From assembly GCF_013423485.1 (NCBI RefSeq), contig NZ_JABFFR010000030.1:60901-124900 (forward strand): DNA of 64,000 nucleotides, written 5' to 3'. The notes below the pieces were generated by a model, which did no database searches, had not been told where the DNA came from, and worked only from the letters and a program-made list of their open reading frames with translations. This document shows positions 25,776 through 34,713 of the stretch, in pieces. Position 1 is the stretch's first letter. Each line of letters opens with the position of its first letter. This DNA comes from Azospirillum oleiclasticum. GTDB taxonomy: Bacteria > Pseudomonadota > Alphaproteobacteria > Azospirillales > Azospirillaceae. The position numbers were made by a program, and so were the translations under genes.

Positions 25776-28130
25776 TCAGCCGCGATCCAGCGGCCGTTCG
25801 CCGATGCGGCGACCCGCGGCGTCCTCGATGACGAGGCTGGTCCAGCGCGGCGCCCGGCCGCCACTGCGCGCGACCGTCAGGGCGGCGGGATCGTCGCCGG
25901 TGATGGTCAGGACGCACCCGTTATCGTCGCGGCAGACGCTCACCCCGTCGTCGTCGAACAGGGTCAGCGTGGCGAAACCATCCGGGCCGGGGAAGACGCG
26001 CACGGTCAACGGCCCCTCGCCCCAGGACGGGGACGGCCCCAGCGGCAGCAGCGTGCCAGCGCGCACGAAGGCGGGGGCCACGCCCAAAGGTGCGGCCACA
26101 GTGACACGCACACCCCCCTCGTACCGCTTCCCGTCGCGCAGATCGTACCAGCCGCCGGGCACCGCGGGCAGCCACAGCGCACGCTCCTCCACACCCGGAT
26201 CGAGCACCGGGGCGACCAGGATCCGGTCGCCGACCATCACGCTGTCCTCCTCGCCGTACGCCTCCGGCTGGTCGGGGAAGTCGAAGAACAGCGGGCGCAG
26301 CACCGGCGTGTGCTCGCGGTGGGCGCGCCACAGCAGCGTGTAGAACAGCGGCACCAGCCGTTCCCGGAGCTGGAAGGCGGCCCGCACCTGCGGCAGGATC
26401 TCGGGGAAGGTCCAGGGCTCGGTGACGCTGCCGTCGTCGTTCCAGGAATGGATGGTGAAGCGCGGCCACCACACCGCCTGCTCGATCCAACGCAGCAGCA
26501 GCTCCGGCTCCGGCCGCGGGCCGGCGAAGCCACCGACGTCGTGGCCGAAGTCGAACAGGCCGGTCAGGCTGAAGCCGTGCCCCATGCGCAGGTTCCAGCG
26601 CAGCGTCTTCCAGTCCGTCCGGTTGTCGCCCGACCAGGTCTGCACATAGCGTTGCAGCCCAGGCCCCCCGGAGCGCGAGATCAGGTAGGGCCGCCGCTCC
26701 GGCGCGTGCGCGATCTGGGCCAGATAAGACGCGCGGATCATCAGGTGCGTCTGCACTGGCCGCAGCGTCGCCATGGTGCCGCCGCGCCCCGCCACGTCGC
26801 AAGGCGCCGCGTCGTCCCAGATCTCGTACTCGTTGTTGTCGTTCCAGGTGGAGCCGATGCCCCGCTCCAGCAACTCGCGCGTCACGTTCTCGCTCCACCA
26901 GCGGCTGGTTGCCGGGTTGGTGAAGTCGAGATAGGCGCCATCCCCACCCCAGAACTGGGTGACATGCGGACGCGTCGGATCGTCGCCGTCGCGCACGAAG
27001 CCGCCGAAGGCCAGCACCTCGCCGAATTTCGGGTGGTCGTCCAGCAGCGCCGGCTTGATGTTGGCGACGAGCTGCACGCCGGCATCGACGAAGCGCTTTG
27101 CCACCGCGTCCGGATCGGGGAACTTGTCACGGTTCCAGTGGAAGACGTAGCGCTTGTCGCCGATCATCGTGTAGCCCGACGACATCTGGAAGGACCCGCA
27201 GGGCAGGACGTGCCGCTCCAGCTCGTCCAGGAAGCCCAGCAGCCGGCGGTCGGCGTCCGGCGCGTCGGTGTACTGCATGGTGGAGCCGGAGTAGCTGAGC
27301 GCCCAGCGCGGCCGGAAGGAGGTGCGGCCGGTCAGCGCCGTGAAGCCCGCCACCACCTCGGCGACGCTCGGCCCGAACACCACGTAGTAGTCGAGGTCGC
27401 CGTCGGTCGCCTCGAAACGGATGAAATCGCCGTGGTAGGCGTCGATGGTCTGGCCCAGGTCCCAGACCCCGCGCGACAAATTGTCGTGGAACAGCCCGAC
27501 CGCCGAGCCACCACGATCGGGGCGAACCGACAGGCAGAAGGGGATGTGCTTGTAGAGCGGGTCGCTGGTCTCCGCGTCGTAGCCCAGCGCGTCGGTGGTT
27601 CCCATGGCGAGGCGCCGGCCGCGCTTGTCCGTGCCGCCGCTCTTGTCGCCGAAGCCGTGGTAGCGCTCGCCCGCGTGCGCCACGAGGTGGTGGGCGAAGC
27701 GCGGCGAGCGGCCGTCGAACAGGTAGGGCTGGGTCGGCCGGTCGGCCAGCACCGTGCGCCAGCCGTCGCCGTCCCGCTCCTCCCACGTCAGGGCCAGCGG
27801 CGCGCGGCGGACGGTGACCCGCCAGCGCTCCGTGGTGACGGTCACGGCGGCCTCGTCCTCCGCCACCGCGGCGTCGACGGGGGCGAAGCCGGTCAGGTCG
27901 CGGCGGTCGCGGCCATCGATGGGGTCGGCCAACGCCGGATCGCTCTGGCCCGACAGCTCGGGCGACAGCGACCAGGTGCGCGGCGAGCGCAGACCCTCGG
28001 GCCGTTCGATGAGGACGCGCGCCAGCGCCGGCCCCAGCGGAAACAGGGTCAGGCGGTAGCCGTGGTCGAGGGCGAGGACGATCCCCTCGGGCCCGTCGGT
28101 GAGGAGACGGGCCCCGGTCAGCGGACGCAT
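25776..28130 (-). CDS. Glycoside hydrolase family 31 (alpha-glucosidase/alpha-xylosidase)
   Basis: A 784-residue GH31 enzyme. The catalytic nucleophile should be Asp431 in TWNDNNEYE and the acid/base Asp502 in SGDNRTDW, with the family arginine/histidine segments SYSGSTMQYTD and HSWNDDGSVTEPW. It has no signal peptide, so it acts in the cytoplasm on an imported alpha-linked saccharide. It is the last gene of the operon, 28 bases after the TRAP large permease. The WNDNNEYE motif resembles the exo-alpha-glucosidase/xylosidase branch, but the substrate is not predictable. Confidence 0.9.
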   Translation of the reverse strand: MRPLTGARLLTDGPEGIVLALDHGYRLTLFPLGPALARVLIERPEGLRSPRTWSLSPELSGQSDPALADPIDGRDRRDLTGFAPVDAAVAEDEAAVTVTTERWRVTVRRAPLALTWEERDGDGWRTVLADRPTQPYLFDGRSPRFAHHLVAHAGERYHGFGDKSGGTDKRGRRLAMGTTDALGYDAETSDPLYKHIPFCLSVRPDRGGSAVGLFHDNLSRGVWDLGQTIDAYHGDFIRFEATDGDLDYYVVFGPSVAEVVAGFTALTGRTSFRPRWALSYSGSTMQYTDAPDADRRLLGFLDELERHVLPCGSFQMSSGYTMIGDKRYVFHWNRDKFPDPDAVAKRFVDAGVQLVANIKPALLDDHPKFGEVLAFGGFVRDGDDPTRPHVTQFWGGDGAYLDFTNPATSRWWSENVTRELLERGIGSTWNDNNEYEIWDDAAPCDVAGRGGTMATLRPVQTHLMIRASYLAQIAHAPERRPYLISRSGGPGLQRYVQTWSGDNRTDWKTLRWNLRMGHGFSLTGLFDFGHDVGGFAGPRPEPELLLRWIEQAVWWPRFTIHSWNDDGSVTEPWTFPEILPQVRAAFQLRERLVPLFYTLLWRAHREHTPVLRPLFFDFPDQPEAYGEEDSVMVGDRILVAPVLDPGVEERALWLPAVPGGWYDLRDGKRYEGGVRVTVAAPLGVAPAFVRAGTLLPLGPSPSWGEGPLTVRVFPGPDGFATLTLFDDDGVSVCRDDNGCVLTITGDDPAALTVARSGGRAPRWTSLVIEDAAGRRIGERPLDRG

Positions 28131-28158
28131 GGCGCGTGCACTCCTGAAGTGTTGGAAG

Positions 28159-29466
28159 CTATTGGATCAGGCCGAACAGCCGCGGCAGCCACAGCGACAG
28201 GCCCGGCACATAGGTGACGACCAGCAGCGCCGCCGTGCTCCACGCGAAGAGCGGGATCAGCGGGCGCGTGACCTGCTCGATGGACACCCGCGCGATGGCG
28301 CAGCCGATGAAGAGCGCGCTGCCGGTCGGCGGCGAGACGATGCCGAGGCACAGGTTGAACACCAGGATCACCCCGAAATGCACGGGGTCGACGCCCAGCT
28401 CCACCAGCACCGGCAGGAAGATCGGGGTGAAGATCAGGATGCCCGGCGTGATGTCGAGGAAGGTCCCCATCAGCAGCAGCACGATGTTGACCAGCAGCAG
28501 CGCCACCACCGCGTTGTCCGACACCGACTGCACCCAGTCGCCGATGATCTGCGGGATCTCCGCCAGCGACATCACATAGGCCATCGCCATGGAGGTGCCG
28601 ACCATCAGCGCCACCACGGCCGTCGCCTCGATGGTGTCGAGCAGAATCTGGTGCAGGTCGCGCACGCTGAGCTCGCGGTAGACCAGCGCCAGCACCAGCG
28701 CGTAGACCACGGCGATGGCCGAGCCCTCGGTCGCGGTGAAGACGCCGCCGACGATGCCGCCGATCACCACCACGATCAGCCCCAGGCTGGGCACCGCGGA
28801 CACCACGGCGCGCGCGGAATCCGACAGGGACAGCGGCGGCAGGCGGCTGTAGCCGCGCTTCCTCGCCATCAGCATCGCCGGGATCATCACCGCGATCCCC
28901 AGCAGGATGCCGGGCAGGTAGCCGGCCAGGAACAGGGCGGCGATGGAGGTGCCGCCCGACACCAGCGAATAGACGATGAAGGCGCCGGACGGCGGGATCA
29001 GCAGCCCGGTGATGCAGGAGGAGATGTTGACCGCCGCGCTGTAGCTGCGGTCGTAGCCGGCCTTGTCCATGGAGGGCTGCATGGTGCCGCCGATGGCCGA
29101 GGCTGCCGCCACGGCGGAGCCCGACACGCAGCCGAACATCATGTTGGCGAGCACCGTGATCTGCGCCAGCGGCCCCGGCAACCAGCCGACGAACACCTTG
29201 GCGCAGTCGATCAGCCGCCGCGCGATGCCGCCGCGGTTCATGATCGAGCCGGCCATGAAGAAGAAGGGAATGGCGAGCAGCGCGAAGCTGTCCAACCCCG
29301 TCGCGATGCGCTGCGCCGTCACCGACAGGGCCGGCAGCGGCGGCATGATGGTCAGCAGCGTCGCGATGGAGGCGAGCCCGGTGGCGTAGGAAATGGGAAC
29401 GCCGAACGCCAGCAGGCCGCAGAAGGCGACGCTCAGGATCAGGGCGGGGGAGGAGAGGAGATCCAC
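28159..29466 (-). CDS. TRAP transporter large permease (DctM family)
   Basis: A 435-residue inner-membrane protein with the DctM double-repeat structure (LLIPPSGAFIVYS and VSPPTGSALFIGCA). The start is a GTG at 29466, chosen because a GGAG site lies about 9 bases upstream and the frame gives the family N terminus (M)DLLSSPALILSVAFCGLLAFGVPISYA. It is preceded by the small permease gene and followed by the GH31 gene, so this TRAP system is probably used for a glycoside or acid-containing oligosaccharide. Confidence 0.9.
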   Translation of the reverse strand: MDLLSSPALILSVAFCGLLAFGVPISYATGLASIATLLTIMPPLPALSVTAQRIATGLDSFALLAIPFFFMAGSIMNRGGIARRLIDCAKVFVGWLPGPLAQITVLANMMFGCVSGSAVAAASAIGGTMQPSMDKAGYDRSYSAAVNISSCITGLLIPPSGAFIVYSLVSGGTSIAALFLAGYLPGILLGIAVMIPAMLMARKRGYSRLPPLSLSDSARAVVSAVPSLGLIVVVIGGIVGGVFTATEGSAIAVVYALVLALVYRELSVRDLHQILLDTIEATAVVALMVGTSMAMAYVMSLAEIPQIIGDWVQSVSDNAVVALLLVNIVLLLMGTFLDITPGILIFTPIFLPVLVELGVDPVHFGVILVFNLCLGIVSPPTGSALFIGCAIARVSIEQVTRPLIPLFAWSTAALLVVTYVPGLSLWLPRLFGLIQ

Positions 29467-29519
29467 GGGATCGGCTCCGCGGCGGAAGGGAAAGGGGGAA
29501 CGGCGGTGCGTGCCGGGCG

Positions 29520-30023
29520 TCAGTCGAGCGAGACGGTGCCGCGCTCCGGCTGGCCGCGCAGCGCCTCCAGCGTGGCGATCACGGCGTAGACCAGCGTCAG
29601 CACCCCGGACACCGGGATCACCGAATAGACCGTCCACATCGGGACCTGGAGGGCGGGGGTGACCTGCCCAAGGGTGAGCGCCTTGTTGACCAGCAGCCAG
29701 CCGCCCATCCCCAGCACCGCCACCGCGAAGGCGACGACCAGCAGGGCGATGGCGATCTCCACCCCGCCGCGCGGCCGGGCCGGCAGCATGTCCACCAGCC
29801 CGCTGATGGCGATGTGCCCGCGTTTGCCCAGCACATAGGTCGCCCCCAGGAGGCTGACCCAGATGAAGGTGAAGCGGGCGATCTCGTCGGTGGCGGAGGT
29901 GGAGACGCCGAGCGCGTAGCGGGCGACCACCTGCCACACCACGCAGCCCAGCATGACCAGCGTCAGCGGCATGGTGACGGCGAGCACGAGCGTGTCGAGC
30001 GCGCGATGGATGGTCGCCAGCAT
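29520..30023 (-). CDS. TRAP transporter small permease (DctQ family)
   Basis: A 167-residue protein with four predicted helices and the family segment VVARYALGVSTSATDEIARFTFIWVSLLGATYVLGKRGHIAI. It follows the binding-protein gene by 13 bases and precedes the large permease by 53 bases. Its product is the membrane partner of the permease encoded at 28159. Confidence 0.9.
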   Translation of the reverse strand: MLATIHRALDTLVLAVTMPLTLVMLGCVVWQVVARYALGVSTSATDEIARFTFIWVSLLGATYVLGKRGHIAISGLVDMLPARPRGGVEIAIALLVVAFAVAVLGMGGWLLVNKALTLGQVTPALQVPMWTVYSVIPVSGVLTLVYAVIATLEALRGQPERGTVSLD

Positions 30024-30036
30024 GACGCGCCCCTCC

Positions 30037-31020
30037 TTACTTCACGGACTGGATGCGGTCGGCCAGCGCCGCCACCGCCGGGGTCGCCTTCAGGTCGTCG
30101 TACATCGGCTGCACGGCCTGGCGGTAGGCGGCCTTGTCGGCGTCCACGAAGGTGACGCCCAGCTTCACCGCCTCGCCCTCGGCCTTGTCCAGCTCAGCCT
30201 TCCAGCGGGTGTTGTGGCCCTTGCCGCTGTCCTTGGCGGCCTGACGGATCAGCGCCTGCTGTTCGGGCTTCAGCCGGTCCAGTGTGGATGTCGCGATCAG
30301 CAGCACGTCGGGCACGCGGGTGTGCTCGTTGCGGGTGTAGAACTTCATCACCTCGCCGTGGCGGGCGAGCGTCAGGGCGGTGACGTTGTTCTCCGCCCCG
30401 TCGATCACGCCGGACTGCAGCGCCGTGTACACCTCGCCCCAGGCGAGCGGGGTGGCGGTGGCACCCAGCAGGTTGACCATGCGGGTCGCCACCGGGCCGG
30501 GCTGCACGCGGATCTTCATGCCCTTCAGGTCGGCGGGGGTGGGCACCGGCTTCCGGGTGTAGAAGCTGCGCGTGCCATTGTCGTAATAGGCGAGGCCGAC
30601 AAAGGCCTTGGGGCGGCTGGATTGCAGGACCGCCTCGCCGACCTCGCCGTCGACCACCTTGAAGAAGTGATCGGCGTCGCGGAACAGGAAGGGCAGGTCG
30701 TAGACGCCGTAGCTGGCCTCGAAGGCGCCGAGCGGCGAGGCGTTGGCGTGCACGAGGTCGATGGCGCCGTTCTGCATCTGCTCGATCAGTTCCCGCTGCT
30801 GGCCGAGCTGGCCGGCGGGGAACACCTTCACCTCGATGTCGCCGTTGCTGCGCTCGCGCACCAGCTTGGCGAACTCCTCCATGGACACGTCGACCGGGTG
30901 GCCCTTGGCCAGCCCGTGGCCCAGGCGCAGCGTGGTCTTGGCAGCGGCCGGGCCGGCGAGCGCCACGCCGAGAGCTACGGTGGCGGCGGCGATGGCGTGA
31001 CGGCGGTTCAACGCGAACAT
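30037..31020 (-). CDS. TRAP transporter substrate-binding protein (DctP family)
   Basis: A 327-residue periplasmic binding protein with a signal peptide (MFALNRRHAIAAATVALGVALAGPAAA). The DctP body includes LRLGHGLAKGHPVDVSMEEFAKLV and the KGMKIRVQPGPVATRMVNLLGA segment with the conserved carboxylate-binding arginine. Its start codon overlaps the GH2 stop by one base (TGATG), so it is translationally coupled to that glycosidase. The DctP arginine implies a carboxylate-bearing ligand, for example a uronic-acid glycoside, consistent with a beta-glucuronidase-like partner. Confidence 0.92.
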   Translation of the reverse strand: MFALNRRHAIAAATVALGVALAGPAAAKTTLRLGHGLAKGHPVDVSMEEFAKLVRERSNGDIEVKVFPAGQLGQQRELIEQMQNGAIDLVHANASPLGAFEASYGVYDLPFLFRDADHFFKVVDGEVGEAVLQSSRPKAFVGLAYYDNGTRSFYTRKPVPTPADLKGMKIRVQPGPVATRMVNLLGATATPLAWGEVYTALQSGVIDGAENNVTALTLARHGEVMKFYTRNEHTRVPDVLLIATSTLDRLKPEQQALIRQAAKDSGKGHNTRWKAELDKAEGEAVKLGVTFVDADKAAYRQAVQPMYDDLKATPAVAALADRIQSVK

Positions 31021-32861
31021 CAGGGTTCCTCCGGTTCTTGTGGTTGGGTGGATCGGGTTTCGGCGGCGGCCAGGGCGCTGTAATGGTCGGCCAGCACGGC
31101 GAAGGCGCGCTTGCGGGTGGTCTTGTCCTCGGCGATCAGGCCCTTGCGGTTCCAGCCCCGCTGGAAGGCGGTCTGCCGCCGCTCGGTGCGGAAATCATAG
31201 AGGATCCAGGGCGTCAGCCCGCGCACATAGGGGGCGGTGGCGAGGATGGCGAGCTGCTCGCGGTAGACCGCCTCCTGGCAGTCCTCGGTGAACAGCTCCC
31301 GCGCGCCGCCGCGCAGGCCCGCCACCGCGTCGGCCCCGAACTCGCTGATGATCACCGGCTTGCCCGGCGCCGAATTGGCGAGCAGCCGGCGCAGCCCGTC
31401 GAAGGACGGCTCGTACCAGCCGAAATACTCGTTCAGCCCGATGACGTCGAGGCTGTCGGCCAGCCGGTCGGCGATGGCGAAGCGTTGGCGGTCGATCAGG
31501 CAGGCGGCTGTCACCAGCCGCGTCGGGTCCAGCGCGCGCGCCAGCCCGGCGAGCCGCCCCATGAAGGATAGCCGCGCGTCGGTGTCGGCGTTCTCGTTGC
31601 CCACACCCCAGAGGATCACGCTGGCGCGGTTGCGGTCGCGGGTGATCAGCTCGGCAAGCTGGTTGGCGGCATCGTCGTAGCTGTCGGGGCCGGTGAAGTC
31701 GATGGCCCAATAGACCGGGATCTCCGCCCACAGCATCAGCCCGACCTCGTCGGCGATCGCCGCGGCCCGCGCATCATGCGGGTAGTGGGCGAGGCGCAGG
31801 AAGTTGCAGCCCAGCTCCTTGGCGTCGGCGTAGCGGCGGCGGATGTCCGCCTCGCCGCTGGTCTTGCCGCTGTGCAGGTCATCCTCGTGCACCGAGACGC
31901 CGCGCAGGACGACATCGCGGCCGTTGAGCAGGATGCGCTCCCCCTCCACCCGGATCTCGCGGAAGCCGATGCGGTCGGCGACCGTGTCGGCGCCGAAGCC
32001 CAGGGTCACGTCGTAGAGCCGCGGCGCGTCGGGCGACCACAGCTCCGGGGCCAGCTCCAGCTCGATCCGCCCGCGCCCGCCGGTCACCGGGATGGGGTGC
32101 GGCGGCAGCAGCCCGTCGATGGCGACCGTCGCCTCCCCGTAGACCGGCGCCGACAGGGCGATGTCCACGAACACGCGGCCGAAGCCGCTGCCCGGCACCA
32201 GCCCGACGCCGAAATCGCGGATGAAGACCGGCGGCAGCCGAAGCAGCGACACCGACCGGTAGAGGCCGCCGTAATTGAACCAGTCCGTGTGGTGCATCGG
32301 CACGCGCTCGGCGCGCCGGGCGTTGTCGACCTGGATCTGCAGGCGGTTGGTGCCGTCGCGCAGATGCTCGGTCAGCTCCAGGCAGAAGGGCGTCGACGCG
32401 CCACGGTGCGCGCCGATGAAGGCCCCGTTGAGGAACACCCTCGCCTCGTAGGCGGCGGCCCCCACATGCAGCATCACCCGCTCGCCCACCGGTCCCGGCC
32501 GGTGTTCGAACAGCCGCGTGTACCAGGCCCCACCCTCGTAATGCCGCCATTCCGGCTTCTGCGTGTTCCAGCAGGAGGGGACCGGCACGGTCTGCCACGC
32601 GCCGTCGTCGTAGTCGCGCGGGGCGATCCAGGATGCGGCCGGCAGCGGCTCGTCGGCGTACCAGGCCTGCCGCAGCCCCTCGTCGTGGGGGTCGATGCAG
32701 AAGCGCCAGTCGCCGTCCAGCGACACCAGTGTACGCCCGGCGGTCGTCACCAGCCCGTCCGCGCCGACACGGCCCAGCGCGAAGGGACGGGCGTACGCCT
32801 CGTCGTGCAGATGCTCGTACGGGTCCACGACCCCGCTGTGATCGCCGTCCGCGGCCGGCAT
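31020..32861 (-). CDS. Glycoside hydrolase family 2 (beta-glucuronidase-like)
   Basis: A 613-residue enzyme with the GH2 layout: an N-terminal sugar-binding domain (GGAWYTRLFEHRPGPVGERVMLHVGAAAYEARVFLNGAFIG), an immunoglobulin-like domain and a TIM barrel. The acid/base is Glu423 in GVGNENADT and the nucleophile Glu507 in IISEFGADA, with the LRLAHYPHD and NEYFGWY motifs typical of beta-glucuronidases. It lacks a signal peptide and works in the cytoplasm. It starts the operon GH2-TRAP-GH31, with a strong ribosome-binding site (GGGAGGGGG) before the ATG at 32861. The divergent LacI gene is its likely regulator. Confidence 0.88.
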   Translation of the reverse strand: MPAADGDHSGVVDPYEHLHDEAYARPFALGRVGADGLVTTAGRTLVSLDGDWRFCIDPHDEGLRQAWYADEPLPAASWIAPRDYDDGAWQTVPVPSCWNTQKPEWRHYEGGAWYTRLFEHRPGPVGERVMLHVGAAAYEARVFLNGAFIGAHRGASTPFCLELTEHLRDGTNRLQIQVDNARRAERVPMHHTDWFNYGGLYRSVSLLRLPPVFIRDFGVGLVPGSGFGRVFVDIALSAPVYGEATVAIDGLLPPHPIPVTGGRGRIELELAPELWSPDAPRLYDVTLGFGADTVADRIGFREIRVEGERILLNGRDVVLRGVSVHEDDLHSGKTSGEADIRRRYADAKELGCNFLRLAHYPHDARAAAIADEVGLMLWAEIPVYWAIDFTGPDSYDDAANQLAELITRDRNRASVILWGVGNENADTDARLSFMGRLAGLARALDPTRLVTAACLIDRQRFAIADRLADSLDVIGLNEYFGWYEPSFDGLRRLLANSAPGKPVIISEFGADAVAGLRGGARELFTEDCQEAVYREQLAILATAPYVRGLTPWILYDFRTERRQTAFQRGWNRKGLIAEDKTTRKRAFAVLADHYSALAAAETRSTQPQEPEEP

Positions 32862-32879
32862 GGCCGTCCCCCTCCCGAT

Positions 32880-32998
32880 GGGAAAATCGCATGATCCGGC
32901 CGTTCCGGCCCTGGATCGTCGCTGTTTCTGCCAAGGGAAATCGATTACCCTCTTGCGCGACCATAGATCCGGCTGCGACGCCGTGCAACGATTTTCCG
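32880..32998. promoter_or_regulatory. Three LacI-operator-like sites in the GH2/LacI divergent region
   Basis: The clearest site is AGGGAAATCGATTACCCT at 32934-32951, symmetric around a central CG with only one unmatched base pair. Partial copies of the same half-site around CG occur at about 32881-32889 (GGAAAATCG) and, inverted, at about 32989-32997 (CGATTTTCC). The CG centres are spaced 54 and 47 bases apart. LacI proteins typically bind palindromes with a central CG. They lie between the GH2 start (32861) and the LacI start (33012). Confidence 0.55.
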
Positions 32999-33011
32999 AA
33001 CCGAGGATCCG

Positions 33012-34073
33012 ATGCGCCAACCACCCGATCGCCGCCAACCCGCCGCCAGACCGGGTGTTGATCGCCGGAACGGCGCGTCGCTCGCCATGGTGGCGGCGCG
33101 GGCGGGTGTGTCGGTCGCCACCGCGTCCCGCGTCATCAACGGCGTCGCCAACAAGGCGTCGGCGGAGACGGCGGAGCGGGTGCGCGCCGCGGTGGCGGAT
33201 CTGGGCTACCGCCCCGGAAGTGTCGGCCGGGCGCTGCGCCGGCAGGAAAGCCGGATCGTGGGCGTGCTCGCCGCCAACCTCGCCAACCCGTCGATGGCGG
33301 CCATAGCCTCCTCCATCGAATGGTCGCTGCGCGGGGAGGGGCTGGTGATGTCGCTGTGCGACACGCACGAGCGCGCCGACGTGCAGGACGAGTACATCCG
33401 CGAGATGCGCGCCCAGCTCGTCCGCGCCATGATCTTCGTGGGCGCGGTGGACAGCCCGGCGCTGGACGAGGTGCGGGCGGATGGCGACACGCTGGTCTTC
33501 GTCAACCGCCCGGACCCCGGCGACCCCACATCCCCCTATGTCGGCATCGACAATGTGGCGGCAGGGGCGGAAATCGCGGAACGCATCCTGGAGCGCGGCG
33601 TGCGGCGGATCGGCGTGCTGCACGCCTCATTGGACCGCACGGCGGGACACTGGCGGCTGCTCGGCCTGTTCGACCGCCTCCAGGCGGCGGGGATCGACAC
33701 CGCATCCCTGCCGCGGGCGAGCGGCCCCGGCCTCGACCACATCGTCATCGGCTACCAGGGCATGGCCCGCCTGCTGGAACTTCCGGTTCCGCCGCGCGTC
33801 GTGGTCTGCCTCAGCGATCTCCTGGCCTACGGCGCCTACCGCCGGGCGCGGGAGGCGGGGCTGGAGGTGCCGGGCGAGGTCGCCTTCTTCGGTTTCGACG
33901 ACAACCCGATCAACCCCTGGATCGCCGACTGGTTGAACAGCGTCCGCGTGCCCTCCGACCATTACGGCCCGGCGATCGTGGCGTTGTTGCAACAGCTCTG
34001 GCGCGGCGAACGCCCGCCGCCCCTGTATCTGACGCACCAGCTCACGATGCGCAGTCCTCGCCTGCCGGGGTAA
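33012..34073 (+). CDS. LacI family transcriptional regulator
   Basis: A 353-residue regulator. The DNA-binding domain is shifted inward (helix-turn-helix and hinge at about 23-75: ASLAMVAARAGVSVATASRVINGVANKASAETAERVRAAVADLGYRP), preceded by a polar 22-residue extension. The periplasmic-binding-protein-like ligand domain follows (IVGVLAANLANPSMAAIASSIEWSL; FFGFDDNPINPWI). It is divergent from the GH2-TRAP-GH31 operon and probably represses it until the sugar is present. An internal start that removes the N-terminal extension is possible. Confidence 0.9.
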   Translation: MRQPPDRRQPAARPGVDRRNGASLAMVAARAGVSVATASRVINGVANKASAETAERVRAAVADLGYRPGSVGRALRRQESRIVGVLAANLANPSMAAIASSIEWSLRGEGLVMSLCDTHERADVQDEYIREMRAQLVRAMIFVGAVDSPALDEVRADGDTLVFVNRPDPGDPTSPYVGIDNVAAGAEIAERILERGVRRIGVLHASLDRTAGHWRLLGLFDRLQAAGIDTASLPRASGPGLDHIVIGYQGMARLLELPVPPRVVVCLSDLLAYGAYRRAREAGLEVPGEVAFFGFDDNPINPWIADWLNSVRVPSDHYGPAIVALLQQLWRGERPPPLYLTHQLTMRSPRLPG

Positions 34074-34091
34074 TAGGGCGGCCATCCGGCG

Positions 34092-34523
34092 TCAGCGTTC
34101 GACGATGCGCCGCCCCGTCGGCCGCACCGTGGCGCAGGTGGGCGTGCCGTCCTTGCCGGTGCCGTTCACCGTCGTTTCGATGACCCCGCCGTTCGTGGCC
34201 GCAAGATCCAGCAGGTCGGGCGCGATGTCGTGGATATCGATCTTCATCCGGCGGGACCAGGGCGAGGATGGGTCGCCCGCCAGTTGACCAATCCGGATGT
34301 AGACGAACCTCCGCTCGGGGCCCTCCCGGCGCACCTGATCGCCGGAGAATTTGGGCCCCGGTCCCACGCGGATCTGGAAATCGAACGGCAGCGCCTCGCC
34401 CTCGCGCGACGATTTCGGATCGAGCGGAGAATCATCCTTTGCCTGAAGGCTGTGGAGCACGCCGACGACCGGCTGCTCGATGACGATCCGCAGGTTGATG
34501 ATGCTTTGATCGGTCCGTGCCAT
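34092..34523 (-). CDS. DUF5990-like protein
   Basis: A 143-residue soluble protein. The opening LRIVIEQPVVGVLHSLQ, a central FDFQIRVGPGPKFSGDQVRREGPERRFVYIRIGQLAGDP and a KIDIHDIAPDLL strand recall the DUF5990 family, which has no established function. It stands alone between the LacI gene (convergent, 18 bases apart) and the dehydrogenase at 34714. The family assignment is from memory of its N-terminal pattern and is not certain. Confidence 0.6.
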   Translation of the reverse strand: MARTDQSIINLRIVIEQPVVGVLHSLQAKDDSPLDPKSSREGEALPFDFQIRVGPGPKFSGDQVRREGPERRFVYIRIGQLAGDPSSPWSRRMKIDIHDIAPDLLDLAATNGGVIETTVNGTGKDGTPTCATVRPTGRRIVER

Positions 34524-34635
34524 GCGGATTCACCGCTCCATCGCCCGTGCCGGGAGGAGGTGTCAGCGTACCACCCGGTGTCGGGGACGCAAATCGCGAT
34601 GCGGCCGGATGCGATTGCCGGCGGCACCCACCCCA

Positions 34636-34648
34636 CCCTTTGGAAGGG
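34636..34648. repeat. Short G/C-rich hairpin motif (CCCTT-TGG-AAGGG)
   Basis: The motif lies in the intergenic region before the dehydrogenase at 34714, inside the string CCCCACCCTTTGGAAGGGG. Similar CCCCACCC / GGGTGGGG palindromes recur at 48126-48145 and 58689-58708 and as half-copies near 45510 and 49300, always between genes. They may be a dispersed REP-like element of this genome. Confidence 0.4.
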
Positions 34649-34713
34649 GACGGCACCGGTCCGGTTCCGGCATTCTGGGATTGGTGGCCGGACGGACAAT
34701 GGGGAGAACAAGC

